This document shows, one piece after another, positions 10,067 through 22,443 of a stretch of 64,000 bases of DNA (position 1 is its first letter; each line of letters begins with the position of its first letter). The notes under the pieces are model-generated. The model did not search any database. It saw only the letters and a list, made by a program, of their open reading frames with translations, and was not told the origin of the DNA. This stretch comes from Phocoena phocoena (lineage: Eukaryota; Chordata; Mammalia; Artiodactyla; Phocoenidae), in NCBI RefSeq assembly GCF_963924675.1, contig NC_089221.1:6817851-6881850 (forward strand). The letters are read 5' to 3'. A program made the position numbers and the translations under genes.

Positions 10067-13000
10067 GTATACATTTTAAAAAATCTTTTAACTGTTACTT
10101 TCATGGTATCATAATGAAAGATAATACTAAAATCAGACTTCCCTATTTTCCAAAATATGGTATGGTTTTTATAGGATTTTATTTTATTATTACATTTGGA
10201 AAATAGAAAAAAAACCGATTTTAATACATATGGAACAAGCAAGCAGAAATGGAAATAAGATTTTAGAGATCTGAAGATGCTTCAGTGACTCCCATTGAGA
10301 AATATCACCAACCTTCAGCCAGGCAGCCACTAGCTTCAGGCTATGTACTGCCATCTCCTCCGCCAGGGTGTGGTGCAAACATTCCTAATTGCTGGGGTGT
10401 TGTGGACATTGAACAGGATAACGTAGGTGAAGTCCTCTGTGGGATAGCAGGAAACACTATCAAATAACTTTTGGACAATTACAATTATTTGGCTTTTAGA
10501 AACTGCTAATATATGGAGAGACTATTTGACAATACCAAAAATGATTAAAAATACAAATTTAGCTAGGTTTGACTTAACTTAGCAACTGTCAAACAGCATT
10601 CTTGGCATCTGGGTTTAATTATCTTGCTCAGAGACTGATAGTGATTGGGCCAGACCCTACGTCTGTAAGAAACTGTAGCCTATGATGGTACCAACAGTCT
10701 CCACCATTTTCCAGGTTGGGCAAATGTGGGGGAGTGGCGATAATGAGAGGATAATGAGGAAGGCACAGCTGGAAGGACCTGGAGTGATGGTAATGGAGTT
10801 TCTCATCAACCCTGATGGGACCAGAGGACAGAAATTTGAAAAAGGAATTGACCAAAGCTGGATGACAAATTCAAAAACCTCCTCACAATTTAATGAGCTG
10901 CCCATTTTTATGTCATCCTACTCTATTACGCATTGCATTCTGCATAAGGTGAGATTCAGTAGCACACGTAACAAGATTAGTCCAAGAAAATGTTTAGAGC
11001 CACAGGATGAGTGAAGGGAATGCAGGTGCTGGGACAGGCAATTATGTGCCAGTGATGCGTTAACTGGGTGGGCGCATATGTCCTGCTGCCTCTGCTCTCC
11101 TCAAAGAGCATTCAAGAGAATTAATATTATCAAGATGAGCTGAGTATCCCAGCTAAACATTCTACAATTAACTCAATTTAGGATTAGAAAACTCTATTCC
11201 CAGCAGTGAAAGACCATCACCAGAGAGAAGCATCTCTGACTTTATTCTGCTTACATACCTTATTTATTTACCCTGGATGACTCTATCTTGGGATAAAACT
11301 CCAAATTAATTGCACATTTTAAGCATCATTCTTCTAGCAAAGTCAAAAGTGCAAAGGAGATTTTACACATTTGGCCTCATTCTGTGATTAAGGGAATGGT
11401 GCTCTCAGTTGCTTATATATAAACGTTCCCTAGGTCAAGATGATCACGCTAAAGGTAAATCAAATAATTTAATTCCACTCAGTAGAGATGAACCTGTCTG
11501 CTGTTACATGGATTGGAATTTGGTTTTACAATGTAAAAAAAGGTGACATTTAAAGTTCCATTTTCCTTGCTTTTAATTGCATTCCTTATTTGTTTATTGG
11601 CTTGTTAAGATTGCTCCCAATAGGAATGTGGCCGTCCTGAGCCTATAGAGAGATAAAATGCAATGTTACCATTCACAAAGTCTTGAGTGAATACGATCAG
11701 AAAAGCTAATTTCAGGGGAATCAAAGCTCAGAAATCCTGGGCCTCAGTTCCCTGTGTGGTGGCCAGATCCTAGGGTGATGGTAACTGAATGCACAAGAGG
11801 CTGGTGGATAAAGGACCTGCTGGTGAAGGGCATGCAGGCTCTTCCCCACTTTCCCTCTGCCCTTCTTTCCCTCATCCAAGGCTGGGGCAGGGCTCAGGAC
11901 CAGAACTTTGTACTGGGTTATGGGTCTATGGGCATGGTCTGATTCTGCCTTGAGATTCAGTCTCATGGGACGGGAATTATAGCAGCAGATGATGGATGGA
12001 GACCAGTCTAAAGGGGAAAGGCAGAGAAAGCAGCTCAACCTGCCCTGGACCTGCTTCCACCTGGGAACGTGGTCCAGTCCAGTTTCCAGGGGATGCTATT
12101 GGGGCTTGGTGGCTGGGTTTATATTATAACACATGTCCCTTTACCAGATCTGTCCTCTGTCCAGAGGAGAGAGGTCCACAACTCTTTGGTTCTTCTCCCA
12201 GTTGCCTTGAAGAGAAGATGATAGGATTCAGGAACTGAAAATCTCCCAGACCATCAACATCATCGGCTTCTTCATTCCACCAACAGAGTGTTCACCCACT
12301 ACAGGAGACACACCTGGACAAAGATGACCTCAGATGTCCCCCACCTGGATACCCACGCTAGGGTCAAGGAGCCTAAAAATCCTACAGTATAATCACAAGA
12401 TTAAAACAAAACCCTAAAAATATTCTTAGCAATTATGTCTTCATTTAAGCCATCATCCACTTTGAACAAAGGAAATATTCTTGCCCATTAATTTTCAAGA
12501 GGCCCAAGAGATCAAGTTTATGTTCTATTTTCATTTTATTTTTTAATGTTTTCTGTACTATCTCAAGCTTCATCAGGTAGAATTCAAAAGGGAAAAATGA
12601 ACAGATAAATAGGTAAACAGTGTTCCTTAGACTCTTGCAGAGACTTTAGGCTGGAATACTGTATTCTATTAATTTTGTTTGAATGGATTTTGGATTCATT
12701 ATTTTTCATAGAAAATAAATAAAAGTAAAATCTGACATTATATCAAAAGTACATTGCTCTCTCAGCCCTCTCTGTGGTAATCAGATTTTTTTCTGATCTT
12801 TTCGGCAGTGGTCTTAATATATTATAGAATAAATCCAGAAACGGAAAGTTTAAATTTAATAGGTGACACCAGGAAAGCTAGGCAGTCCTAAGACACGTCT
12901 CAGTGAAACTGACTTGCTTCAAACCTTGCCTAGAGCGACCAGTATTCATTCATCAGCTATAATTCATTAGTTCAGATATTGTTCTGCTTGTATTACTTTT

Positions 13001-13712
13001 CTTTCTATTTGTTACACCAGTTCTAATCTAGCAAGCTATGAAAAATGATGTTGGATCTTAGCACTTTTAATATCTCTAGGGTACTTCTCTAAAATGTATC
13101 TGAATTCAGATTTAATTAATTTTGTGAATGACCTAAATGTGAAAATAATTTCCTGCTCTTGATATATTACAGATATTAGAAATATCTCAAAAAGAGAAAT
13201 AGAGTGAAATTAGGTCCACATTATTATTTTTGAAAGGCTGACTTACTTTGACCATTTTTAGCTCAATCACTGGAACTGAACTGATATTCACTGAATTGAT
13301 ATGGCTTTATTCAAAACAGTACCATGTGCACAGGAAATGCCTCACTGGGTAAATTTTCTCTAAATAAGAAAAAACTTTTGTAATGGCTATACTGCTGACT
13401 AATTTAAATTTTACTCATAATTATAAGTAGAATATATACCTGTAACATAATGTTTATACATATATTATACTTATTATAATATATGATTGTAATTTTAAGA
13501 AAATTGTACATGTAAGGATATTATATAGTATATATATAACTATATTTAATATATGTTTATATATGATCTCACTAACCAAATTACTAGTAAATGTAAATCA
13601 CTAGTAATTTGATGCTTTTAAAGATAATTTTGGCTAAAAAAATAATTTAAATACACAAATAATTTTATATCATTAGGTGATTATAAGAGATTTAAGTAAA
13701 ATCTGCTTTTAT
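10067..13712. other. Unannotated stretch, repeat-poor, no gene seen
   Basis: No recognisable repeat, gene or RNA. The frames at 10682-11014 (110 codons) and 11721-12038 have no recognisable domain and no splice or promoter context I can point to. About 11,200-11,640 has the look of a conserved non-coding element (see findings). The segment near 13,430-13,560 is very AT-rich. Confidence 0.45.
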
Positions 13713-13728
13713 AAAACTTAACAGTTGT

Positions 13729-14026
13729 CACCATTCCTGGGCATATATCCAGAGAAAACCATAATTCATAAAGATATATGTACCCCAATGTTCACTGCAC
13801 TATTTACAATAGCCAGGACATGGATCCACCTAAATATTCATCAACAGAAGAATGGATAAAGGAGATGTGGTACATATATACAATGGAATATTACTCAGCC
13901 ATAAAAAAGAGCAAAATAATGCCATTTGCAGCAACATGGATGGACCTAGAGATCATCATACTGAGTGAAGTAAGTCAGACAGAGAAAGACAAACATCATA
14001 TGATACTGCTTTTATGTGGAATCTAA
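13729..14026 (+). pseudogene. L1 ORF2 C-terminal fragment
   Basis: Only the last hundred or so codons of ORF2, the L1 endonuclease-reverse transcriptase, remain. The open part from 13778 translates to 82 residues containing the familiar C-terminal phrases WIKEMWYIYTMEYYSAIKKS and MPFAATWMDLE, followed by SEVSQTEKDKHHM. The endonuclease and reverse transcriptase domains lie upstream in a full element and were never inserted here. There is no promoter and no ORF1, so it cannot make a functional protein. The reading frame upstream of 13778 is interrupted. Confidence 0.9.
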
Positions 14027-14411
14027 AAATACGGTACAAATGAACTTATTTACAAAACACAAATAGAGTCACAGATGTAGAAAACAAACTTATGATTACC
14101 AGGGGGTAAGGGTGGGGAGAGATAAACTGAGAGATTGGGACTGACATATACACACTACTATATATAAAATAGATAACTAATAAGGACCTACTGTATAGCA
14201 CAGGAAACTCTACTCAATACTCTGTAATGGCCTATATGGGAAAAGAATCTGAAAAAAAAAGAGTGGATATATGTATATGTACAACTGATTCACTTTGCTG
14301 TACAGCAGAAACTAACAGAACGTTGTAAATCAACTATATGCCAATACAAATTAAAAGAAATATGAAAAAGAAGACAAATGAACAGAACCCAATAAAAAAC
14401 AAAATAAAATG
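13729..14411 (+). mobile_element. L1, 5'-truncated (ORF2 C-terminus and 3' UTR)
   Basis: The target-site duplication AAAACTTAACAGTTGT lies at 13713-13728 and, with one mismatch, at 14412-14427. The element starts inside ORF2, runs through its stop at about 14026 and on through the 3' UTR (GGACCTACTGTATAGCACAG, AACTGATTCACTTTGCTG, TTGTAAATCAACTATATGCC) to an A-rich end. It is the best-preserved L1 coding end in the window. Confidence 0.92.
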
Positions 14412-14867
14412 AAAACTTAACAATTGTAAGATATATTAAAAAATCTAAATAAATGTAAAATAGGTAAACTATGTATTATGAATGGGTAAAATAAAAATAT
14501 ACATTAAATAAATTATGATAATCCATATTTTCATACTGCCATAGAAAGATCTTTAAAAATATGTAATGTAAAACAGTTGCACAATAAAGTAATGAATGCA
14601 GTTTGATGGCATTTATGATAAACAACAAAATTAATGGAATATATATTTTATATTTAGAGGTGTGAATATGGGTGATTGTGACTCATTTTATGTCCTAGCA
14701 TAAGGTCTAAATGTGTTGTTTTGTTTGGCCTGGACTTTTGTCCTTGTCCTGTGTTGCCAGAAATCAGCATGTGTCAAACAGAGCTATAAATTTTATATAA
14801 GTTTTGGTGACATCACCTGTGATGATGGAGAAGGTATGCATCTACCTACTGAACCAGAGGCTCTTGT
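14412..14867. other. Unannotated AT-rich stretch
   Basis: No gene or clear repeat. Confidence 0.4.
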
Positions 14868-15053
14868 AAGGTTGCCAGATTTAGCAAATAAAAATACAGG
14901 ACACTCAATTCAATCTGAATTTCAGATAAACAATGAATAACTTTTTAGTATACATATGTTCCATGCAGTATTTGGGACACACTAATACTAAAAAAAAGTG
15001 TTGTTTATGTGAAATTTAACTAGACATCCTCCGTCATCTCTGGCAGTCCTAGG
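14868..15053. mobile_element. Foldback (imperfect palindromic) element, possible MITE
   Basis: The left arm starts GGTTGCCAGATTTAGC and includes TTCAGATAAACAATGAATAA. The reverse complement of the right arm starts GGACTGCCAGAGATGACGG and includes TTCACATAAACAACACTTTT. The centre carries CATGCAGTATTTGGG against its mirror CCAAATACTGCATGG. The whole could form one long imperfect hairpin. It resembles an ancient mammalian palindromic repeat whose name I cannot give with confidence. Confidence 0.65.
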
Positions 15054-15582
15054 GTCTGGATGATTTGCTTCCAAAACTGATGTCACTTGTATGAGTTGGT
15101 TGTTTTCAGCTCATTATTGAAGTACTATAAGAAAGAGATGAACTCATGAAAGGACTGGCTGGTCCACAAGTAGAACAGAGAGGGAATATGAAGAGCATAC
15201 TATTTGGAAGTTTGGAAAATTAAACTGGTCATTGAAGCAGTTTTGATGGTAAAAGAAAATTAAGCCTGTAGCTAGCGTGCATTTTCTTAAAATGACTGAT
15301 TAGATTCATACAGCTTCTAGTAAATCCTTTCATTTGTACAAAATGGTACAGGGAAAAAATAAAGGTGTGCAGTTATATGATGGTAACTCATAAGGTAATA
15401 TCCCTTAGTATTGTTAAAATACATTTAAGAGCAAAAATAAGAGTTTGTCAAATTCTTCTAACCTGAATATTCACATCTGACATTGCTTAAGGCCTAGAAA
15501 TTGATAATTAATTTCATTTATTAATATCTAAGTATGGTATCGAAGTGTACCTTACACATGAGCATGATGTACAGTCAGCTCT

Positions 15583-16137
15583 CTTTTTATTGAAGTATAG
15601 CTAATTTACAATGTCATATTAGTTGCTGGTTACAGCAAAGTGATTCAATTATATATATGTAACTGAATATATATATTATGTATATATTTATAAAATATAT
15701 ATATTTAAAATGTAATATATTTTTATATATATAAAACTTGGACCTTGTTTATCTATTTTATATATAGTAGTACATATCTGTTAATCCCAAATTCCCAATT
15801 TATCCCTCGCCCCTTTCCCCTTTGGTAACCATAAGTTTGTTTTCTATGTCTGTGAGTCTTTTTCTGTTGTGTAAATAAATTCATTTGTATCAATTTTTTA
15901 GATTCCACATGTAAGTGGTATCATATAGTATATGTCTTTCTCTGACTCACTTCACTTAGTATGAGAATCTCTAGAGTCCATTCATGTTGCTGCAAATGGC
16001 ATTATTTCATTCTTTTCTATGGCTGAGTACTATTCCATAGTATATATGTACCACATCTTCTTTATTCATTTATCTGTGGATGGACATTTAGGTTGCTTCC
16101 AGGTCTTGGCTATTTTAAATAGTGCTGCAATGTACAG
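15583..16137 (-). mobile_element. L1 3' end, 5'-truncated, with AT-rich expansion
   Basis: Minus-strand L1: TATTGAAGTATAGCTAATTT near its start, an AT expansion about 15640-15735, and an ORF2 C-terminal remnant at 16000-16130 (CTTTATTCATTTATCTGTGG on the plus strand). The target-site duplication AGTCAGCTCT is at 15573-15582 and 16138-16147. Confidence 0.9.
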
Positions 16138-16187
16138 AGTCAGCTCTTTAATATTAAGGATAATTCCTCAAATATTTGAAGATTCAG

Positions 16188-16707
16188 TGTATTAGTCAGG
16201 GGTCTGTAGAGAAATAGAACCAATAGTATATCTATCTATCTACCTATCTATCTATCTAGAAAAATAGTTTTTATGAAAGATTGTCTCATGTGCTTATGGA
16301 GTGTGAGTGTTCCCATGGTCTGCCGTTTGTATACTGGAGGCTGAGGAAAGCTGATGGTTTAGTTCCAGTCCAACCTGAAGCCTTGAGATCCAGGGATTCA
16401 ATGGTGTAAGCTCTAGTCCAAGTCTGAAGATCTTAGAACCAGAAGCCCTGACATCCGGGGGGCAAGAGTAGATAAATGTCTCAGCTCAAGCAGAGCAAAT
16501 TCACCCTTGCTCCACCTTTTTGTCCTAGTCAGTCCCTCAGGGAATTGGAAGATGCCTACCCCCATTGGAGAGGGTGGTCTTTTTTACTAACTCAAATGCT
16601 AATTTCTTCAGGAAACACCCTCACAGTCACACCTAGAAATAATGTTTTATCAGCTTTCTGGGTGCTCCTTAGCCCAGTCAACTTGACACATAAAACTAAC
16701 CATCACA
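16188..16707 (-). mobile_element. Solo LTR-like element (MaLR/ERVL type)
   Basis: Read on the minus strand it begins TGTGATGGTTAGTTTTATGT and ends TGACTAATACA, so it has TG and CA termini and the ACTAATACA end typical of MaLR LTRs. The flanks are TTCAG on the left and CTCAG on the right, compatible with a degraded 5-bp duplication. A short CTAT microsatellite lies inside at 16230-16258. There are no coding remnants. Family assignment is by recognition and uncertain. Confidence 0.65.
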
Positions 16708-19700
16708 CTCAGATGTGGCCATAAATTCTGAGGGAAGTTTCTTAGAACTTGGATGGACTAAATGAACAATAATTCTTGCATTAATTAGATCAATTTATTC
16801 AGATTTATGAGAATTTACAACACTGGAGACACTCTGACCATGATTTCTCTCTGTTTTCAAGCCAACAGCATTTTGTTCACAATTTGTTTCCTGACTGGAA
16901 TGACTACCCTTTCTCCAATATCTATCTTTTTTTTTTTCCAATATCTATCATTATGTGTAATTCCAGGTAATCCCCCCAGGCCAGCTCTGGCTTGATTTTT
17001 CTGCTCATCCTCCACCCCCACCTCAGTAATCTTATTGTCTGGTGACTTTTAACTCATGTTGACTCTGGAATTTGTGAATTATTAAAACAAATTATCCACT
17101 TTTGTACTGACCTTAGATTTTAATTGAACTGCTGCTTTGCTATCTAACTCGTAATTTTTTTTCTCTTGCATCCCAAATTTTACAGTGTATAGGTCAAGGA
17201 CTAGTTCCCTAAATGTATGCTCTTTGGGAAGGAGTGAAAAGAATATTTTAAAATTATCTTTAAAAATCCATAAAAATATAAAGCACCAATCCCGTATGAT
17301 TATAAAATTCAACAAAATGGCAGAGCCAAAACAAATTTTGTTACTTTAAGAGATGAACATATTTTAGTAGTTAAGATACATATAATAATAGTGATAATTA
17401 CAAGTGTCAATGAAGGTTCATAACAGTAACCATGAAAGCAAACACTAGGCGTGTGTCATCTGACCTTAAGAATGAGAAGTGACAGTTTTCCTCAAAGCAG
17501 GAAAGTTCAAAGATAACCAGAACTTTTAGTGATTTACTTGGGATGTGGGGAGGGATGTAGGGTGCTATACACATGTAGCTCCACCTCTTCCACCAGGAGA
17601 CAGGTATTTCTTTGAATTTTAAAAGTTTGTCATTCGAAAAGAGCGTTTTTGAATCAGGTTTTGCAATTTAGTCACTCACTCACTCAGTTATCTTTCATTG
17701 ATTCATTTATTTATTCCTTATATTAAATAAGTTCCTTTTGTTTAGTCGCCCATGGCACTGAGCCCAGAGGAGAAAGACACAATTAGACACAGATCTCACT
17801 TCCACAAACACCTGCCGTGGGGATTTAACAGTCCTGTGGGGACATAGCTAAGGAAGCATCTGGTAAAAGCTAGTGTGGTGGGTTGAGGCAGAGAGGAGCT
17901 TGGGGTGTCACGGGAAGGCAGGGGCTGCACAGCCTCTCACTTCCACCTGGAGTCCATGGTGGGTGGGCTGGGGGATTCCCTGGATGAGGCAACACATTTA
18001 TCTGTGTAGCTACCACTGTCTGCCCTGCATTCTCCCCTGGATACTAATGGTTAGAGCTTTCATGGGAAGATCGGGGAGTATGAATCCCAACTTGCTACAT
18101 GGGAACAATTGTCGCTAGATGCTCTACAATTTTTACATTATTTCCTGGCCCTTTAACCATATATTCTGGTCACTAAATAGAAAGACAAATCTCCACGTTC
18201 AAAGAGTTCTAAACGATGTAATACAAATCCAAATTTCCAGTTGGTTTGAGCAAAATCCCATGAGAGGGACATGGACTTATCCTACAATTCCAGCTTTGAG
18301 TGATTCCGTCTGAGGCATCATTCTAATAAACGACCCTGAAATTTGTTTCACTCTAACTGCCATCCCTATGGCTATACATTTCTGACAAAGATACTATTCA
18401 TTGATATGTGAAAATACAAAGAAATTCAGGTTTTAGACAAATATGTCCATTATGACATATCTCATGTGAACATTGTCCTAGATCTCTGGTGGTTGATGTA
18501 GAATAAGCATGCATGGTTGCCTGTAAATCAGGTGCTGAGTTTTGCCATAAACCTACTATCCAACATGATTACAAATAAAAACCTGAATGCACTAGGCTGT
18601 CAAAAGATAATACCATGTGCTTAAACTTCCTCTCAATGTTCCTTTCTCCAATCTCATTTCTATTTCTTGTCATCAGTTTTTGCTCTACCTGAAAGGATCA
18701 TGAGTGTAAACCATTATGTCTTTTCTTCTCTTTTGAAATAGGCAAGAATTCTAATTAGCAATTGTCCATGATGATAGACTTAACTTTTTTCTTTCCCATT
18801 AAAATAAAAAGAATTCAATCTATTTGATGCAGGCAGATGACCCCACACACTTTTTTTTAAAACTGTTTTACTTTTTTCATTGTGCAACTTTATTAAACAT
18901 CCTATTTTATATTTGTGTACAACTGTCAGGAAGATTTAATGAAACTTTGTGAATATCGCTGTCTGCCTTTGAGGACTACAGTGAGTTGTTTTCCGAAACT
19001 GGCAAGATGAAAAATAGAATTGTCTGCAGGTTAGGTTAGGTTAATTAAAAGAAACCAAACAAACAGATTTCAAACGGATAAAAGCAAGGATTTGTAAAAT
19101 CATCCTACAGAGTTAAAATAGTAACCCAGACTTTGCTGTAACTGACTGAAGGAATCAAGGTATTTAAATATGAAGTGTGTCTTTTAGAATAGGGGTTTTC
19201 TATGAGAGGTTGCGTGGCCACTTGAAGACTTCTTGGTAGGTGTCCTTCTGGGCTGCTCTTAGTGATGATGAAGATGCAGGAGGCTCAAGTGTTGCCAGAA
19301 TTTGATGCTGTTATGGTGCCTGATCCCACCTTCAGGTTTTCCCTCTCTCCTCTCTCCACCTGCAATGTGGTGAAGTCTGCATCATGAGACAATGGAGAAT
19401 GACAGTGTTATTTAATTAATAAACCAATGTAGAACTGTGGCTTAAGCTCCTTCATGAATGAGGGCGTTCTTCATCCCCTCCCCCACATCTAACTTTTGGG
19501 AAAGTACCACTTTCTGGTTGGCCATCAGGTAGCATTGGGAGAGGGGGCTAATTGAGATTCACAGGGGTCTCTGGGTTCACTTACCCTGCAGAGAGAGTAA
19601 GCGACCTGGATGTATACCTTTAATGCTCAGTGATACTCCCATTAGAAATTGTGCCTCGATAAATTTTGGAATCAAATTTAGATAATTTAAATTATAGATA

Positions 19701-20039
19701 ATATATTAAGGTAAGAGTGCAAGTAATGACTATATGTCATCAAATAATATGATCTATGTGGGTGTGTAAAATAGACATAAGCATAATGGAGCATGCATAA
19801 CTTTTGTACATATAGAAAAAATTCTGATGTGTAAGAATAAAATCTAAACTGTCATGATTTGTTTCCTAAAGGCAGGCAGTATGTTGTAGGAAACCCTCTT
19901 TCTGCTTTATACTCCCAATGTATTAGATTGCTTTAAACTTTCTACCTATGAAATTAAGAAAAGATAAATAACAGATTATAACATAGACCTATAATTCAAA
20001 AAATCCCTTAAATATGTTAAAATATTTAAAATACTCTTT
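16708..20039. other. Unannotated stretch, no gene seen
   Basis: I recognise no gene. At about 17,690-17,850 there is weak resemblance to a reversed L2 3' end (ATTCATTTATTTATTCC). The frames at 16476-16724, 16807-16995, 17082-17315, 17873-18118 and 18119-18313 are short and have no domain I recognise. Confidence 0.4.
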
Positions 20040-20178
20040 CAATTAGGTATGTCTATGGCCTTGATGGTGGTGATAGTTTCACAAATTTATACTTGTCCCC
20101 AAATTCATTGAATTGTATACAGTGAATGCGTACAGCTTTTTACATGTCAATCATACCTCAATAAACTGGTTTTAAGAA
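20040..20178 (+). mobile_element. Old L1 3' end
   Basis: GATGGTGGTGATAGTTTCAC, then ACATGTCAATCATACCTCAA and TAAACTGGTTTT match the last stretch of an old mammalian L1 3' UTR. Its 5' limit is unclear. Confidence 0.65.
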
Positions 20179-20186
20179 TACCCTCA

Positions 20187-20224
20187 AAAAAAAAAAAACA
20201 AAAACAAAAACAAACAAACAAAAA
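20187..20224 (+). mobile_element. A-rich tail-only retroinsertion
   Basis: Thirty-eight bases of A with a few C are flanked by perfect 13-bp direct repeats, AAGAATACCCTCA, at 20174-20186 and 20225-20237. This is the structure of an L1-mediated insertion in which only the poly(A) tail was reverse transcribed, with no body sequence left. Confidence 0.8.
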
Positions 20225-20479
20225 AAGAATACCCTCATTCTCTTGTATCCTATGATGATGTTATATAAATGTTTATTACATATATTAATTCATTTGTTCA
20301 TTAAAGAACTTTTGTCCCCCAAGATCTTGATAACATAGAGACATAGACTGTAAGGGTTTTGAAATATGTCTTCACACCATGGCAAATTGTTCTACACCTG
20401 GAAAATGGATCATAAAGTTGAGATATAGTTTAATTTCACATTTTCAACTAATCTCTGTTTTCTAAAGACAATGTGGCAG

Positions 20480-20802
20480 GGCTTCCCTGGTGGCGCAGTG
20501 GTTAAGAATCCGCCTGCCAATGCAGGGGACACGGGTTTGAGCCCTGGTCCAGGAAGAGCCCACATGCCGTGGAGCAACTATGTCCGTGAGCCACAGCTAC
20601 TGAGCCCACGTGCCACAACTACTGAAGCCTGTGCATCTAGAGCCTGTGCTCTGCAACAAAAGAAGCCACTGAAGTGAGAAGCCTGTGCATCACAACGGAG
20701 AGTAGTTCCTGCTCGCCGCAACTAGAGAAAGCCGCACACAGCAACGAAGACCCAACACAGCCAAAAATAAATTAATTAATTTTAAAAAAACATAAAAAAA
20801 AT
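20480..20802 (+). mobile_element. CHR-type SINE, near full length
   Basis: Starts GGCTTCCCTGGTGGCGCAGT with intact A-box and B-box style tRNA homology (TGGCGCAGTGG, GGGTTTGAGCC), ends in an A-rich tail, and is bounded by a 16-bp duplication AAAGACAATGTGGCAG at 20464-20479 against 20803-20818 (one mismatch). It is the cleanest SINE in the window. Confidence 0.95.
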
Positions 20803-20818
20803 AAAGACAACGTGGCAG

Positions 20819-21540
20819 TGAAAATTCAATAATACAAAACTCAGATTAAAGAAAAATTGTAGGACTTTGCATGGCTAATTTCTAGGGTGAATATGTAGGA
20901 ATTAATTTAAAATAAAGTGCTTTATCACTTTTTAGTAATATATTAATATCACAATATTTCAACTCAATCATTGTGGTCATTGTTTATGAAATCTGCCTTA
21001 TTCTCCAAGCTGTGTGGCTCCATGAACTGCAGTGAAGATTGGACAAGAAGACGTTGTCTATTTACTACATGACCATGTTACTAGAAAATTCATTTCACAA
21101 CATTCAGAACAGTTAGGACCTACCTAACAATTTGAAGATATGTCAAAACAAAAATAAATGTAAAAAGTGGTAGTATGGTGTATCATAAGACTGTCTGGAC
21201 TTGGAATTTTTTTCAAGTGGTATTTACTTATGCTGCGACTTCTGTGAGTTACCAGAGTTCTCTGAATTTCACTCCTGCCCTAAACTCCTTGTATGAGTCA
21301 GACAAACCTGTGGAAATGTTTAGGCACACATTAAATTCTCAAGTGTGAATCAAAAGTGCCATTTGTCATTTTATTACTAGTTACTTTTAAAATTTGTCAT
21401 GAGATTCTTCAATGGTTTTCTTTTCTAAAAATTAATATTTTAACACTAAGTTAAAAACTATACCCAAAATATAATATAAAATGATTTTTTGTGTGTTTTG
21501 TTGCTACAACAAGGCCATCTTAACCATAAATAAAAATCCA
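20819..21540. other. Unannotated non-coding stretch
   Basis: No gene or clear repeat recognised. Confidence 0.4.
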
Positions 21541-21543
21541 ATA

Positions 21544-21588
21544 TTCCTTCCCTCCCTCCCTCCCTCCCTTCCTTCCTTCTTTTCTTCC
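21544..21588. repeat. (CCTT/CCCT)n microsatellite
   Basis: Simple pyrimidine repeat of CCTTCCCTCCCTCCCTCCCT type grading into CCTT and TTCT. Confidence 0.9.
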
Positions 21589-21689
21589 TATAGGTTTCTG
21601 AAATATTTCCTTCTTCTTACATTTCTGAAGCCCTGTGTTTTCCTGAGGCCCTGTCACTGACACTAATGAATATATTTTTTTTTACTTTG

Positions 21690-21990
21690 CATGGGGATTT
21701 CATTTTTGTGATAGCTGGAGAAGGTGATATTTTTTCTTTCAATTGTGAACAGGCTGCTGAGCTGTTCTGTGATGAATGGCTTTAAGTGCAGCAATTAAAC
21801 CTTGAAATCGCCTGCTGCATTTTGCCCTTTCTGACCCGGCAACCCCTGTTGGGTGCATAATGTCCTCTGTCAGCGGGGTGAGTACCTATTTCAATCTGTC
21901 AATTATTTATTATTCTTCAGTTTGCCTGTGCAGTAATTGCCCTAATGTAGCTGGTTTTAATGGCAGCACATTTAAATTTTATGAAACACA
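21690..21990. promoter_or_regulatory. Candidate conserved non-coding element
   Basis: A repeat-free block of about 300 bp with several homeodomain-type cores (CAATTAAA near 21795, TAATTGCC near 21933, CAATTATTTATTATT near 21899) and compositionally balanced sequence, unlike the degraded repeats around it. There is no reading frame worth reporting. Calling it conserved or an enhancer is inference; only an alignment can show it. Confidence 0.3.
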
Positions 21991-22443
21991 CTGAAAAGGG
22001 TAACAAGGGATATGAAGAAAATTATTATATAAAGTTGAACACAGCAAAAGAAACATTAGTGGGAAATTTAAAAAAGATTTTAAATTACTTTCAACTTCCT
22101 TGAAAAGATAATCTTTTATATAAAATTAGTTTACATAAGGGGAAAAGCTTATATTTAAAGTCAAACAAATGTTAATTTAAGAATTTCCTACCCTCATTAG
22201 AGATACTATATCAATGTAGAGCTGCTCTATTAAACACAATATTATATGAAATACTCAAAAATAACTAAAATGAAAACAAAAGAAATCAAGGGAATTAAAA
22301 ACAAAAAGAGTGTTTGTGATCCTGTTATCATTCAGGAGACAAAATGGAATATTATGCTGAAGCTAGAAAAGATAAAACTTTTAAGAGTTTTACCAAGAAA
22401 AATAAAAAATTGTTAGAAATCACTCTTCCCAATCAAACATCTT

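Noticed and set aside
10682..11014. 110-codon frame in repeat-poor DNA
   Set aside because: Length is within chance for a 64-kb window, no domain, and no splice sites I could pair with another exon.
15640..15735. TATA-rich region as a promoter
   Set aside because: It is an AT expansion inside an L1 3' end, with no gene downstream on either strand.
20480..20560. tRNA-like A and B boxes
   Set aside because: These are the tRNA-derived heads of CHR SINEs, with tails and target duplications, so they are not tRNA genes.
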